Shown piece by piece: positions 48,401 through 55,234 of a stretch of DNA of 64,000 nt (position 1 is the stretch's first letter; each line of letters starts with the position of its first letter). Source of the stretch: Imbricaverruca yamaguchii (lineage: Eukaryota; Arthropoda; Thecostraca; Neoverrucidae); assembly GCA_034440575.1 (NCBI GenBank), contig JAOTOL010001548.1, positions 1,641,501 through 1,705,500 on the forward strand, read 5' to 3'. The notes under the pieces are model-generated. The model searched no databases. It was given only the letters and a program-made list of their open reading frames with translations, and was not told where the DNA came from. Both the position numbers and the translations under genes were made by a program.

Positions 48401-51400
48401 GGAGAACACGTCTCTATATGGCACATGCATATTTTTTCTGAACTGGCATGCGTGTGTCGCAAAACACTAGGCTAGTCTTGTGCTTGGCAATTGGTAAATA
48501 CCTCACACATCACTGTCCACACGATTCATCATCTCACTTCAACGACGCGAAGCTATCGATCCTCGCTCGTTGTGTGACAACAGTACGTTCGTTTTCTGGT
48601 TACGTAGGGTACGTAAACATAGGGTCCGTCTAAGGTCTTCCTCGACTGTGGCGAGCGATCCACACAGGGACATGACTGCGTGGGACGCGTTTGCCAGATA
48701 TCGCGCGATGATACTGCCGTTGAATTTAGCGAAGTGGTGTAGTCGTAATTCAGCAAGCTTAGATTATCGCATGCGCGAATGGAGGCATGCTGGAAAATGA
48801 GAGGAAAAGAACAAGATCTTCCTGTCAGTACGGGCCTTTTGATAGCGTAATAGGATTCATATTTTGTGCACTCGGTATTTTTCGCTGTCAAGCAAAGCTG
48901 TTCACATACGACCAAGACATACTATCCTTCGTGTTTGTGCTCAGAGCGGGTTTCCGGGTTCCTGCTCACGCCCATCACATCATATGCTTTCAAACATTTG
49001 AGCCATCACAATCATTGTCATAAGGCGACGCCCACGCTTTGAGCGGCGCGCTGACCCTGCCCGCTGTGACGTCAGGAGGAAGCACGACGACACGGCCGTG
49101 GTGGAGAAGACGTCGCTGCCCGACAAGCTGATCAAGTCGGTGGACGGCCAGGTGGCCTTCCGAGACGAGCGGCCTCGGGTGGCTCCCGTGGCCGGCTTCC
49201 TGGACCCACAGATCAGCCAGGCGTCGCAGGACCTGGTGCAGAAGCACAGCACCAAGTGGCCACCGGAGCGCATCATCATGCAGGTGTGTGACGCGGCTCC
49301 CTGGCCGGCGTCAGCCACAGGTGTGTGAGGCGGCTCCCTGGCCGGTGGCCGGCGTCAGCCACAGGTGTGTGACGCGGCTCCCTGGCCGGCGTCAGCCACA
49401 GGTGTGTGAGGCGGCTCCCTGGCCGGCGTCAGCCACAGGTGTGTGAGGCGGCTCCCTGGCCGGCGTCAGCCACAGGTGTGTGACGCGGCTCCCTGGCCGG
49501 CGTCAGCCACAGGTGTGTGAGGCGGCTCCCTGGCCGGCGTCAGCCACAGGTGTGTGACGCGGCTCCCTGGCCGGCGTCAGCCACAGGTGTGTGAGGCGGC
49601 TCCCTGGCCGGCGTCAGCCACAGGTGTGTGAGGCGGCTCCCTGGCCGGCGGCCGGTGTCAGCCACAGGTGTGTGACGCGGCTCCCTGGCCGGCGTCAGCG
49701 ACAGGTGTGTGAGGCGGCTCCCTGGCCGGCGTCAGCCACAGGTGTGTGAGGCGGCTCCCTGGCCGGCGTCAGCCACAGGTGTGTGAGGCGGCTCCCTGGC
49801 CGGCGTCAGCCACAGGTGTGAGGCGGCTCCCTGGCCGGCGTCAGCCACAGGTGTGCGAGGCGGCTCCCTGGCCGGCGTCAGCCACAGGTGTGTGAGGCGG
49901 CTCCCTGGCCGGCGTCAGCCACAGGTGTGTGAGGCGGCTCCCTGACCGGCGTCAGCCACAGTGTGTGAGGCGGCTCCCTGACCGGCGTCAGCCACAGGTG
50001 TGTGAGGCGGCTCCCTGGCCGGCGTCAGCCACAGGTGTGTGAGGCGGCTCCCTGGCCGGCGTCAGCCACAGGTGTGTGAGGCGGCTCCCTGGCCGGCGTC
50101 AGCCACAGGTGTGTGAGGCGGCTCCCTGGCCGGCGTCAGCCACAGGTGTGTGAGGCGGCTCCCTGGCCGGCGTCAGCCACAGGTGTGTGAGGCGGCTCCC
50201 TGACCGGCGTCAGCCACAGGTGTGTGAGGCGGCTCCCTGGCCGGCGTCAGCCACAGGTGTGTGAGGCGGCTCCCTGACCGGCGTCAGCCACAGGTGTGTG
50301 AGGCGGCTCCCTGGCCGGCGTCAGCCACAGGTGTGTGAGGCGGCTCCCTGACCGGCGTCAGCCACAGGCGTGTGAGGCGGCTCCCTGGCCGGTGGCCGGT
50401 GTCAGCCACAGGTGTGTGAGGCGGCTCCCTGGCCGGCGTCAGCCACAGGTGTGTGAGGCGGCTCCCTGGCCGGCGTCAGCCACAGGTGTGTGAGGCGGCT
50501 CCCTGACCGGCGTCAGCCACAGGCGTGTGAGGCGGCTCCCTGACCGGCGTCAGCCACAGGTGTGTGAGGCGGCTCCCTGGCCGGCGTCAGCCACAGGTGT
50601 GTGAGGCGGCTCCCTGGCCGGCGTCAGCCACAGGTGTGTGAGGCGGCTCCCTGGCCGGCGTCAGCCACAGGTGTGTGAGGCGGCTCCCTGACCGGCGTCA
50701 GCCACAGGTGTGTGAGGCGGCTCCCTGACCGGCGTCAGCCACAGGCGTGTGAGGCGGCTCCCTGGCCGGCGTCAGCCACAGGTGTGTGAGGCGGCTCCCT
50801 GGCCGGCGTCAGCCACAGGTGTGCGAGGCGGCTCCCTGGCCGGCGTCAGCCACAGGCGTGTGAGGCGGCTCCCTGGCCGGCGTCAGCCACAGGTGTGCGA
50901 GGCGGCTCCCTGACCGGCGTCAGCCACAGGTGTGAGGCGGCTCCCTGACCGGCGTCAGCCACAGGCGTGTGAGGCGGCTCCCTGGCCGGCGTCAGCCACA
51001 GGTGTGTGAGGCGGCTCCCTGGCCGGCGTCAGCCACAGGTGTGTGAGGCGGCTCCCTGGCCGGCGTCAGCCACAGGCGTGTGAGGCGGCTCCCTGGCCGG
51101 CGTCAGCCACAGGTGTGTGAGGCGGCTCCCTGGCCGGCGTCAGCCACAGGTGTGTGAGGCGGCTCCCTGGCCGGCGTCAGCCACAGGCGTGTGAGGCGGC
51201 TCCCTGGCCAGCGTCAGCCACAGGTGTGTGAGGCGGCTCCCTGGCCGGCGTCAGCCACAGGCGTGTGAGGCGGCTCCCTGGCCGGCGTCAGCCACAGGTG
51301 TGTGAGGCGGCTCCCTGGCCGGCGTCAGCCACAGGTGTGTGAGGCGGCTCCCTGGCCGGCGTCAGCCACAGGTGTGTGAGGCGGCTCCCTGGCCGGCGTC

Positions 51401-52544
51401 AGCCACAGGTGTGTGAGGCGGCTCCCTGACCGGCGTCAGCCACAGGCGTGTGAGGCGGCTCCCTGGCCGGCGTCAGCCACAGGTGTGTGAGGCGGCTCCC
51501 TGGCCGGCGTCAGCCACAGGTGTGTGAGGCGGCTCCCTGGCCGGCGTCAGCCACAGGCGTGTGAGGCGGCTCCCTGGCCGGCGGCCGGCGTCAGCCAACA
51601 GCGATACTGAGTAATCACGTGGTGTAGTGCGGCTAGGATCGGATTTCACCACTTGGCTGGTTGCAGGTTGTTTTATTCACGGCCATGTACCGGATATTGG
51701 CTTTGCCTGTGGAGTATGCCGGTGCTTAATTGCATCCGCCTTCGTAACATTTAACATAAACACAAATGTAATGCGTAACATAACGTGAACATAACAAACA
51801 TTCAACACCGCCGTGATGTCCACTTGCTGTCAATGCCACCTTTCATCAGAGACTGAATTTAGTAATCATATCCAGAAGTAGAACTGTCATATTTGTGGAG
51901 ATGATGTATTTGGACGATTCCTGTCCAGATGTATTCCTGATCAGTCTGTGGTCAGGATTATCAATAGATCGAACAGTGCAAGGAAGTTCACATGGAAACC
52001 AACGTTGGATATCGCATACTTGTATTCATTCTTCGAACGATCTCTGCGAAATTATTATCTGGGTGTTGAGGACGAAATATAAATGTCATAAAGCTCCCTT
52101 TCTACCTGAGCAGCAACGGAAAAGAACAACTCAATGATAGGAAGAGCTCATTGGGCCTTTATCACGCGCGTTCATGAGTTCGAGTTCTTCCGTCAGGGGC
52201 ATACAGACGAGCTCAACGTTGGGGATGGTAGGGAAAGAGGAACATGTTTTTTTCTTCAAAGTCGTCTCCTTTCATGCAGCGCTCGTGGCGGTAATGGCAA
52301 AGCTCACGCGGGGTCGGTTAGATAGCACCTCCTGCTCTTAAACCGACCGTGTCTGCGCTTATGTCACTCAGCCTAACACGACGGCCGTTGATTTCAGCGT
52401 CACAAAGTGCAAATCGTGCCCGTCAGTACTGTGGAGTACACGCTGGACGGCAAGGAGGCGACGTTCCACATCTACGGCGACCAGAACAAGGTGCACTTCC
52501 CCGACTACCCGTCTCAGTGCTGCGGCTGCTGCGTGCTGATGTAG
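23848..52544 (+). CDS. SSUH2: SSUH2 homolog (ssu-2 family), complete seven-exon gene, 386 residues
   Basis: The seven coding exons listed separately join to 1161 nt with intron phases 1, 0, 0, 0, 2, 0, all at GT-AG sites. Residues 1-62 are a Pro/Ser/Met-rich head ending [10 protein letters not shown]. Residues 63-75 are the proline-rich [12 protein letters not shown] joint. Residues 76-174 contain the ssu-2 core ([20 protein letters not shown]). Residues 191-257 hold six CXXCXGXG-type motifs at C191, C202, C213, C228, C239 and C250, the DnaJ-like zinc-ribbon region. The remainder is the conserved C-terminal domain, ending QCCGCCVLM. Known of the family: DnaJ-related cysteine-rich proteins named after nematode ssu-2; the biochemical role is poorly defined and human SSUH2 has been linked to tooth development. 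The terminal CVLM fits a CaaX box. Length is close to the vertebrate protein (about 375). All six introns are loaded with repeats. Confidence 0.93.
23998..24800 (+). repeat. 46-bp array duplicating the exon 1 splice donor, about 17 copies (intron 1 start)
   Basis: The unit starts CTGCCCGGCTACGAGGGCAC and ends in TTTGACGGAGGTGGGTACAGG. Each copy therefore carries the last 34 nt of exon 1, the AG|GTGGGT donor and 12 nt of intron. Copies start at 23998, 24044 and onward every 46 bp with 0-4 mismatches. Read through, the second copy reaches a TGA at 24070-24072, so only the first donor gives the correct product. Confidence 0.95.
25130..25690. repeat. Degenerate short-period arrays (TACGTGCGTAGCCAGGA and TACGAACGTCTACGGGCC types)
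   Basis: Inside intron 1. At 25150-25290 units of about 24 bp contain GTACATGCGTAGCCAGGA. At 25370-25690 12-bp-scale words such as CTACGGGCC, TTACGAA and GTCTACGGACAT recur. Divergence is high. The open frames across it are non-genic. Confidence 0.65.
25690..25805. repeat. (TA)n-rich microsatellite
   Basis: TATATA tracts interrupted by TACATA, TGTATA and TTTATA words; directly follows the degenerate array. Confidence 0.95.
26091..26237 (+). repeat. tRNA-derived SINE, family A, copy 2
   Basis: Box B GGTTCGAGTCT at 26119-26130, then TACTCTTCGCCCGCGACCAA, TCGGCGTGAGAGATTGGCGA and a tail of CCAACCAACCAACAA. Lies in intron 1 of the SSUH2 homolog. Confidence 0.8.
26790..27450 (+). repeat. Left arm of a large diverged inverted duplication
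   Basis: Colinear with the reverse complement of 28370-28990 over more than 600 bp. Matching landmarks: GCATTCCCCACGCACTGAAC, AATGTTTTGTGTTC, GCCTTATGTCCCC, TTTATTTCACGTG, AAGTGCATTGGTA, TATCAGTGCAATG, AGAAGAA and TCGAGAAGGCAGAA. Both arms encode the peptide VSRRQN(G/R) in corresponding frames, which suggests two inverted copies of a coding element rather than simple transposon ends. Confidence 0.8.
27664..27679. repeat. Perfect 16-bp palindrome
   Basis: AACCAATGCATTGGTT equals its own reverse complement. Lies 17 bp before a 54-bp near-palindrome. Confidence 0.9.
27697..27750. repeat. 54-bp near-perfect palindrome without spacer
   Basis: ATTATCTTCCGCTCGTTCAC... meets ...GCGAACGAGTGGAAGATAAT at the centre CATTG|CAATG; only two mismatched pairs per 27-bp arm. 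It is in the loop of the larger inverted duplication but is not at its centre. Confidence 0.92.
28010..28130. repeat. 38-bp tandem repeat, three copies
   Basis: TATGATAGGGCGCCACGAGA starts at 28021, 28059 and 28097 with one or two differences. Confidence 0.92.
28370..28990 (-). repeat. Right arm of the large diverged inverted duplication
   Basis: Reverse complement aligns end to end with 26790-27450 and points toward it. Divergence is substantial with small indels, so the event is old. A - strand frame in the arm reads [20 protein letters not shown], parallel to the left-arm VSRRQN frame. Confidence 0.8.
29934..30217. repeat. 32-bp tandem repeat, about 9 copies (intron 1)
   Basis: Unit contains TATCAGGTATGGATTGGTGC then CGTGCCGTCGGG, repeating every 32 bp. 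Each copy holds CAG|GTATGG, which resembles an intron donor, but no exon is recognised here. Confidence 0.93.
30394..30500. repeat. (TA)n microsatellite
   Basis: TATATA tract with CATATA and ATTATA interruptions. Confidence 0.95.
30881..31072. mobile_element. hAT-like MITE with short terminal inverted repeats
   Basis: Left end CAGAGGCGCAGCCAGG; right end, reverse-complemented, CGGAGGCGCAGCCAAGG. Flanking octamers ATTCCAAG (30873-30880) and GTTCTAAG (31073-31080) match at 6 of 8 positions, as an aged 8-bp target-site duplication. No transposase frame, length 192 bp. Confidence 0.65.
31140..31580. repeat. Two GC-rich GGCGCAGCGGCGCCGGCG clusters around an AT-rich core
   Basis: Clusters at 31165-31260 and 31455-31555 share GGCGCAGCGGCGC words and both end in GGCGCAAATA. 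Between them lies TA-rich DNA with a TTTAAAACCTTTCAACC duplication. Boundaries and nature are unclear; possibly two ends of one unit. Confidence 0.45.
31581..32430. other. No recognisable feature (intron 1)
   Basis: Short frames only; a small inverted match between the 32075-32165 frames is not significant. Nothing nameable. Confidence 0.35.
32440..33402. repeat. Strongly decayed tandem array, unit about 27-30 bp (GGCCCCAAAAATCGCACTG type)
   Basis: Words GGCCCC, CCCCGAAAA, AATCGCACTGGG and ACTCGCGCC recur at 25-32 bp across 950 bp. The array resumes at 34241-34480 beyond the MITE copy B, so the MITE inserted into an older satellite-like array. Confidence 0.6.
33403..34240 (-). mobile_element. 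TTAA-flanked MITE (piggyBac-like), copy B, full length
   Basis: 838 bp with TTAA at 33403-33406 and 34237-34240. Ends read TTAACCC inward from both sides (right end, reversed: TTAACCCGCGCCGTCTTTCC). A subterminal TCTCGGGGG(G)TC...TTCAACCG block is present at both ends as inverted repeats. No transposase frame. TTAA target sites and CCC termini are hallmarks of piggyBac-type elements. Lies in intron 1 inside a decayed array. Confidence 0.82.
35005..35221. mobile_element. Possible hAT-like MITE
   Basis: Left end CAGTGACATA; right end, reverse-complemented, CAGCGACGTA (8 of 10 match). Flanking octamers do not match, so this is tentative. Confidence 0.35.
35222..36073. other. End of intron 1, no clear feature
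   Basis: Holds short frames without domains. The last 40 bp before exon 2 contain a CCTGTGTGACCTGTGACCTG tandem and the acceptor GGCCGGCAG; the polypyrimidine tract is weak. Confidence 0.45.
36074..36273 (+). CDS. SSUH2: SSUH2 homolog coding exon 2
   Basis: 200 nt, residues 62-128: [15 protein letters not shown], then [20 protein letters not shown] and [13 protein letters not shown]. Acceptor GGCAG| at 36073 in phase 1; donor AAG|GTAGCT at 36274 in phase 0. The VRACL...NCCFGK segment is the recognisable N-terminal core of the ssu-2 family. Confidence 0.93.
36258..37045 (+). repeat. About 41-bp array duplicating the exon 2 donor, about 19 copies (intron 2 start)
   Basis: Units contain GTCGGCCTTGAAGGTAGCCC followed by GTCTGTGGCGGATGGCAGGG. 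The first unit is the exon end itself (GTCGTCGGCCTTCAAG|GTAG), so each copy repeats about 16 exon nucleotides plus an AAG|GTAGC donor. Early units are about 48 bp and later ones settle at 41 bp. The long - strand open frames across it are by-products. Confidence 0.92.
37574..37740 (+). repeat. tRNA-derived SINE, family A, copy 3
   Basis: Head GACGAGTAGTCCAGGGGTGA, box B GGTTCGTGTCCC at 37623-37634, then TACTTTTCGCCCGCGACCAA and TCGGCGTGGGAGATT. In intron 2. Confidence 0.8.
37793..37828. repeat. (GACTGC)n hexanucleotide repeat
   Basis: Six imperfect units of GACTGC/GACCGC/GATTGC. Confidence 0.85.
37978..38421 (+). mobile_element. TTAA-type MITE, copy C, 3' truncated
   Basis: Starts GCCCGCGCCGTCTTTCCGGT, then GTCTCGGGGG, TCGGAAAGCGCTCGACGAGT and TTTTCCAATGGGTAGACC, and stops at about 38421 where copies A and B continue. 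The left TTAA is mutated to GTAG. Opposite orientation to B and D; lies in intron 2. Confidence 0.78.
38422..39638. other. Intron 2 spacer with one 70-bp duplication
   Basis: Only feature: a direct duplication at 38870-38935 and 38940-39000 sharing ATGAGTGAGGTGGATA, GTGTGGCG and GATGGGGGTGGATG. No gene recognised. Confidence 0.5.
39639..39778. mobile_element. Fold-back MITE, 140 bp
   Basis: Arms: CGATGTCATTTGACTACTTCC at the left and GGAAGTAATCAAATGACATCG at the right, continuing into ATACTAGGTAGTGGCCGT and ACGGCCACTACCTAGTAT. Arms are about 45 bp with few mismatches around a GC-rich loop of about 45 bp. No clear target-site duplication. Confidence 0.82.
39963..40100 (+). CDS. SSUH2: SSUH2 homolog coding exon 3
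   Basis: 138 nt, residues 129-174: [19 protein letters not shown] through SPPKMFK. Acceptor CTGTGCTCTTCAG| and donor AAG|GTACGG, both phase 0. Confidence 0.9.
40090..40380 (+). repeat. 48-bp array duplicating the exon 3 donor, about 6 copies (intron 3 start)
   Basis: Unit TGTTCAAGGTACAGCTGGAC then GTTTGTGCTGGTGTTCTGGC and CCCGGTG. Donors AAG|GTAC lie at 40101, 40149, 40197 and onward at 48-bp steps. The unit repeats the last 8 exon nucleotides plus donor. Confidence 0.95.
41090..41197 (+). CDS. SSUH2: SSUH2 homolog coding exon 4 (first two zinc-ribbon motifs)
   Basis: 108 nt, residues 175-210: [16 protein letters not shown], then CHDCQGHG and CGDCSGRG. Acceptor GTGCTACGCAG|; donor TAC|GTGAGT, both phase 0. 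Three similar donors follow at 60-bp steps, so the exon could be extended by one to three 20-residue modules without a frame change. Confidence 0.9.
41150..41425 (+). repeat. 60-bp in-frame array carrying a CXXCXGXG motif and a donor, about 4.5 copies (intron 4 start)
   Basis: Each unit reads [22 protein letters not shown] in the exon 4 frame and contains GGATAC|GTGAGT (copy 3 has GTGAAT). It duplicates about 36 exon nucleotides, the donor and about 20 intron nucleotides. The frame ends at TGA 41420-41422 after the last partial unit. Confidence 0.93.
41858..46478. repeat. 27-bp array, about 170 copies, most with a CACGTG E-box (intron 4)
   Basis: Unit CACGTG(G/A)CCGTACCGCTCACC followed by (A/G)CACCA. 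Three two-state sites vary independently: CACGTG or CAGGTG, GTGGCC or GTGACC, and ACCACACC or ACCGCACC. Rare units are CTGACC variants or have 1-10 bp indels. The array ends 19 bp before exon 5. Because 27 is divisible by three, several frames stay open for hundreds of codons on both strands; these are not genes. Confidence 0.97.
46498..46673 (+). CDS. SSUH2: SSUH2 homolog coding exon 5 (four zinc-ribbon motifs)
   Basis: 176 nt, residues 211-268 plus two bases. CXXC motifs at C213, C228, C239 and C250 ([32 protein letters not shown]), then [12 protein letters not shown]. Acceptor GCTGACTCGCGCAG|; donor ACCTG|GTGAGA in phase 2, completed by the first G of exon 6 to TGG. Confidence 0.92.
46698..46936 (+). 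repeat. Two short tandem duplications at the start of intron 5
   Basis: GGTCACATCCTGACGAAAAC units of 33 bp (2.3 copies, 46698-46770), and a CACTGACGTCCTGGTATTG unit of about 37 bp, two copies at 46870-46936. They begin 25 bp after the exon 5 donor but do not include it. Confidence 0.88.
47662..48231 (-). mobile_element. TTAA-flanked MITE, copy D, internally deleted
   Basis: 570 bp with TTAA at 47662-47665 and 48228-48231. Terminal TTAACCCG...TCTCGGGGGG and reversed TTAACCCGCGCCGTCTCTCC. It lacks about 270 bp present in copy B, with the junction near 48000. It carries two TGACGTCA palindromes near 48005 and 48058. In intron 5. Confidence 0.82.
48232..49075. other. Rest of intron 5, no recognisable feature
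   Basis: Short frames only. Ends in the exon 6 acceptor CCCGCTGTGACGTCAG. Confidence 0.4.
49076..49283 (+). CDS. SSUH2: SSUH2 homolog coding exon 6
   Basis: 208 nt, residues 269 (split Trp) to 338: [44 protein letters not shown] and PPERIIMQ. Matches the C-terminal family domain. Acceptor GTCAG|, donor CAG|GTGTGTG in phase 0. Confidence 0.92.
49281..51598 (+). repeat. 37-bp array starting at the exon 6 donor, about 62 copies (intron 6)
   Basis: Unit GTGTGTGAGGCGGCTCCCTG then GCCGGCGTCAGCCACAG. Each unit boundary reads CACAG|GTGTGTG, a combined acceptor-like and donor-like site. The array runs without a break from the true donor CAG|GTGTGTGACG. Variants: GTGTGTGACG early, GTGCGAGG, GGCGTGTGAGG, TGACCGGC, and a few units with an extra GGCC block. 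Confidence 0.97.
51599..52397. other. Rest of intron 6, no recognisable feature
   Basis: Unique-looking DNA with short frames. Acceptor GGCCGTTGATTTCAG at its end. Confidence 0.45.
52398..52544 (+). CDS. SSUH2: SSUH2 homolog coding exon 7 (C-terminus, CVLM tail)
   Basis: 147 nt, residues 339-386: [37 protein letters not shown] and QCCGCCVLM, then TAG at 52542-52544. The final CVLM fits a CaaX prenylation box with three further cysteines just upstream. Confidence 0.93.
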   Translation, partial: RHKVQIVPVSTVEYTLDGKEATFHIYGDQNKVHFPDYPSQCCGCCVLM

Positions 52545-52962
52545 CCACCCGACGTGTCACGTGACCAACGGCCAGCGCCGGCCGCCCATTGGCCAGCAAG
52601 TCAGTGAATGACGTGTCAACCGATCTAGTCGAGGTGACTTCGCGCGCAGAAGACAGGATTGCGCGGCGTGTAGAATGTACCGATTTCCCGCGTCCTCGCA
52701 GGGAAACTCTGCCCTGACAAGCTTTCCATGGGACATGAGGAAGCTGATCACATAGCTGGCATGTTCTGGATGCCTCAGTGGCGTACACAATTATATATCC
52801 CCATGGGCTCATCGGTACTGTCCACTTGGGCGAGGGCGAGGATGGAAGACATCTTCATTCCTCACCAACATTCTTGTAATGTTGATGCGCTTCTAGGATT
52901 TCTTGGAAGGTGCGCGTTTTCACTGTTTAATAGAGGTCTAGCATTTCTGGTCCAACATTTAA

Positions 52963-53001
52963 TTCCGGATTTCCTTTCATCTTATGAAAGGAAATCCGGA
53001 A
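52963..53001. repeat. Perfect 18-bp inverted repeat with 3-nt loop
   Basis: TTCCGGATTTCCTTTCAT, loop CTT, ATGAAAGGAAATCCGGAA. It lies 419 bp after the SSUH2 stop codon, possibly inside the 3' UTR. It could act as an RNA hairpin or be the relic of a small inverted duplication. Confidence 0.92.
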
Positions 53002-55075
53002 CTCGCGCACACCCGCTCAAAAGGGAATGGAAATTACGCCGTTCGTGGCCACAGACTGGACCATGGAGGAAAGGTCAGTTCCTCCCTCCCCTCCTCTGAC
53101 CACGTTTCTCCATCAAGTAAAGGGCGCCATTTTGTTACATCGGTTATATTACTTTCTCCCGATTGCTAAAGTTCCCCATGGTCCAAGACCGCGTGTTTTC
53201 CGAACTGGTTATATTGCCTTTTACGGAGTTAAAAGCGTACTTAGTTTTTTTTGGAAGCGCATGAGGTGCTTTCAGGCTGCTTCCCGGGGACAAATCGGAA
53301 GTGGACGGGTCCGACAATGGCTGGTACTGTCAAGCTAAGAAGTGTACTTTCTGCGAGGAATTCGCTTCCCAAGGCCATAGAAAGTCGCCAGTCTGCCACG
53401 GTGACTGGTGACTGGTGGTGAAATTCATCGAGCTGTAGCTAAGTCCCAAGCTCATGGCCTTCTGTTCGAAAACAAAAGCTGCATTATTGGTACCATCGAG
53501 CCTCTGAGAGGTAGTTATTTGGTTCAGCCTCTTCCCATGCAAGACTGATCTGATGTTTACTTTCTTATGAATGGCGTTTTCTAGTCCGAATTTTCCGGCG
53601 CTTACCTATATCCAAGGAGGTGACCGAGGATGTTGTTTCCGAGTGATTTGCTATTAGCTCGCTCATTTGTTGAAAGCACAGGAGGTGCAGTGTTTATAGT
53701 TTAGTTGCTGTAGCGCATGAATTGATACAGAGCACATAGTTTAAGTACACGGGTAGGAATTGTAATTTGAGAACACCCAGATGAAGTTTGAACATTTTAG
53801 CTGTCAACGAACACCTGAGGTTGGTCGGAGATGAAGCTCTTAGATTTTGTACTTCTTGAACTTGAATAAAGGGTTCTGCTCGGCTGACTTAGCTAAGATT
53901 GTTGAGCACAAAAAAGTGCACACGTGCGAAGAGTGCCTTTTTTGTACCTCTAATGATAATAAGCTACATATTTTCTCGACAATCTATGCATTTGGCTTTT
54001 ACCTGTCACAACAGGAGTCTGAAAGTATGTTAATTGATGCTCGTGCACCTATTCTCAAGCTAACGTTCCGTGCAAATTTGAACGCCAGGTCCTCGATATG
54101 CAGATTGGGAATACAGTATTGATATGACGCAATGCGGATTTTTAAGTTTGAAAGGGTTCCTCTTGGTAGGAAATCGAACCCAATGGAGTCAACCTGGTTA
54201 TTGGACCTGTGTCACAGACCGTAATTCTGGGCACGCCTCGAGGGATATGTGACATGTTTGTCAATCCGATGCGCCTGGCCTCTGACATGATCGCTTCACT
54301 AATGTGATCAGTGGTAGTAGAATCGTCGCTTGTTGGATTTATGTGGCAGTGCGTGCGGATAGTGGCGGTCTGGGCTGATTCTCAGCTGTTGAGAATGAAG
54401 TCAGTGGCGAACATTGTTGTTCTATCACATGCTATTATGTGATGGATGGGTCATACATCATATGACTACGTGCGCTGTTGCGTGTACACCACGAGTCGAA
54501 TTGAAGACTGAATCTGTGGAGTACTAAAATATCTTCTGGGCCAAAACTGGTTGAATCACCGACTTCGTGACGCTTCCACAAAGCGTAACTGAATCGCGCG
54601 TCCGAAGACCTTCGGAGGCGATGGGTTTCCTCCCCAGGTCAAGAAAGCAGTCTGTGTGTCTGGCAGACGATTGTATTGCAGAATGTGATGGAAATTTGTA
54701 CATGCATTTTCAACGGAATAATGCTGTCGTCTTTTGTCTTGAATGATTCCCACAGCGATTTTATAATGTGTTAATCTGTATCGCTACATTATATGTAATA
54801 TAGCTGAAGTTGTAGCATATTATAGCACACAATACAAGCTACACACTTGGAGTCGTCGAACCACCGAGCCATAGGACCATGGGTCTAAGAGAATGCAGAC
54901 CCGAGCGTCATACATCCATTTGTTTGTACCTAGTAGCCATACTGGCACCTCTCTGATGGTCTGGGGTATAAGGTGTGGGTCTATCCAGTCCAACGCCGGT
55001 GCATCGTGATGCGTGCCATGGCAGTTGCAGATACTCATTTTGCAGCTACAGAGAACCAACTGGGAATCGCGGGAC
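53002..55075. other. No recognisable gene
   Basis: Short frames, none convincing. A weak repeat with GGTTATATT(G/A)C near 53140 and 53205 is the only structure noted. Confidence 0.35.
53865..53870 (+). promoter_or_regulatory. Candidate poly(A) signal AATAAA
   Basis: First clear AATAAA downstream of the SSUH2 stop on the + strand, 1.3 kb after it. Plausible only; a variant hexamer nearer the stop could be used. Confidence 0.25.
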
Positions 55076-55079
55076 CATT

Positions 55080-55185
55080 TGCCTACCGGCCCACCGGCGA
55101 AGCAGTGTGGGCGGCGCCATTAGCCGTGAATGTGCATAAAGTGCGTCGTGAACAACCCAATAAACAAATAAACAAACACTCCTCC
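55080..55185 (+). repeat. SINE family B, 5'-truncated copy
   Basis: GCCTACCGGCCCACCGGCGA, then GGCGGCGCCATTAGCCGTGA and a tail CCCAATAAACAAATAAACAA. Matches the 3' two-thirds of the SINE at 4689-4861; the tRNA head is missing. Confidence 0.85.
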
Positions 55186-55234
55186 ATTAGTCGCACCGCC
55201 GGCCACCACCGGTGGTCGGGCCGGACGCCAAACC

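Noticed and set aside
49284..51598. Regular repeat looking like a CRISPR array
   Set aside because: Unit is 37 bp with no unique spacers, eukaryotic context, inside an intron; a minisatellite.
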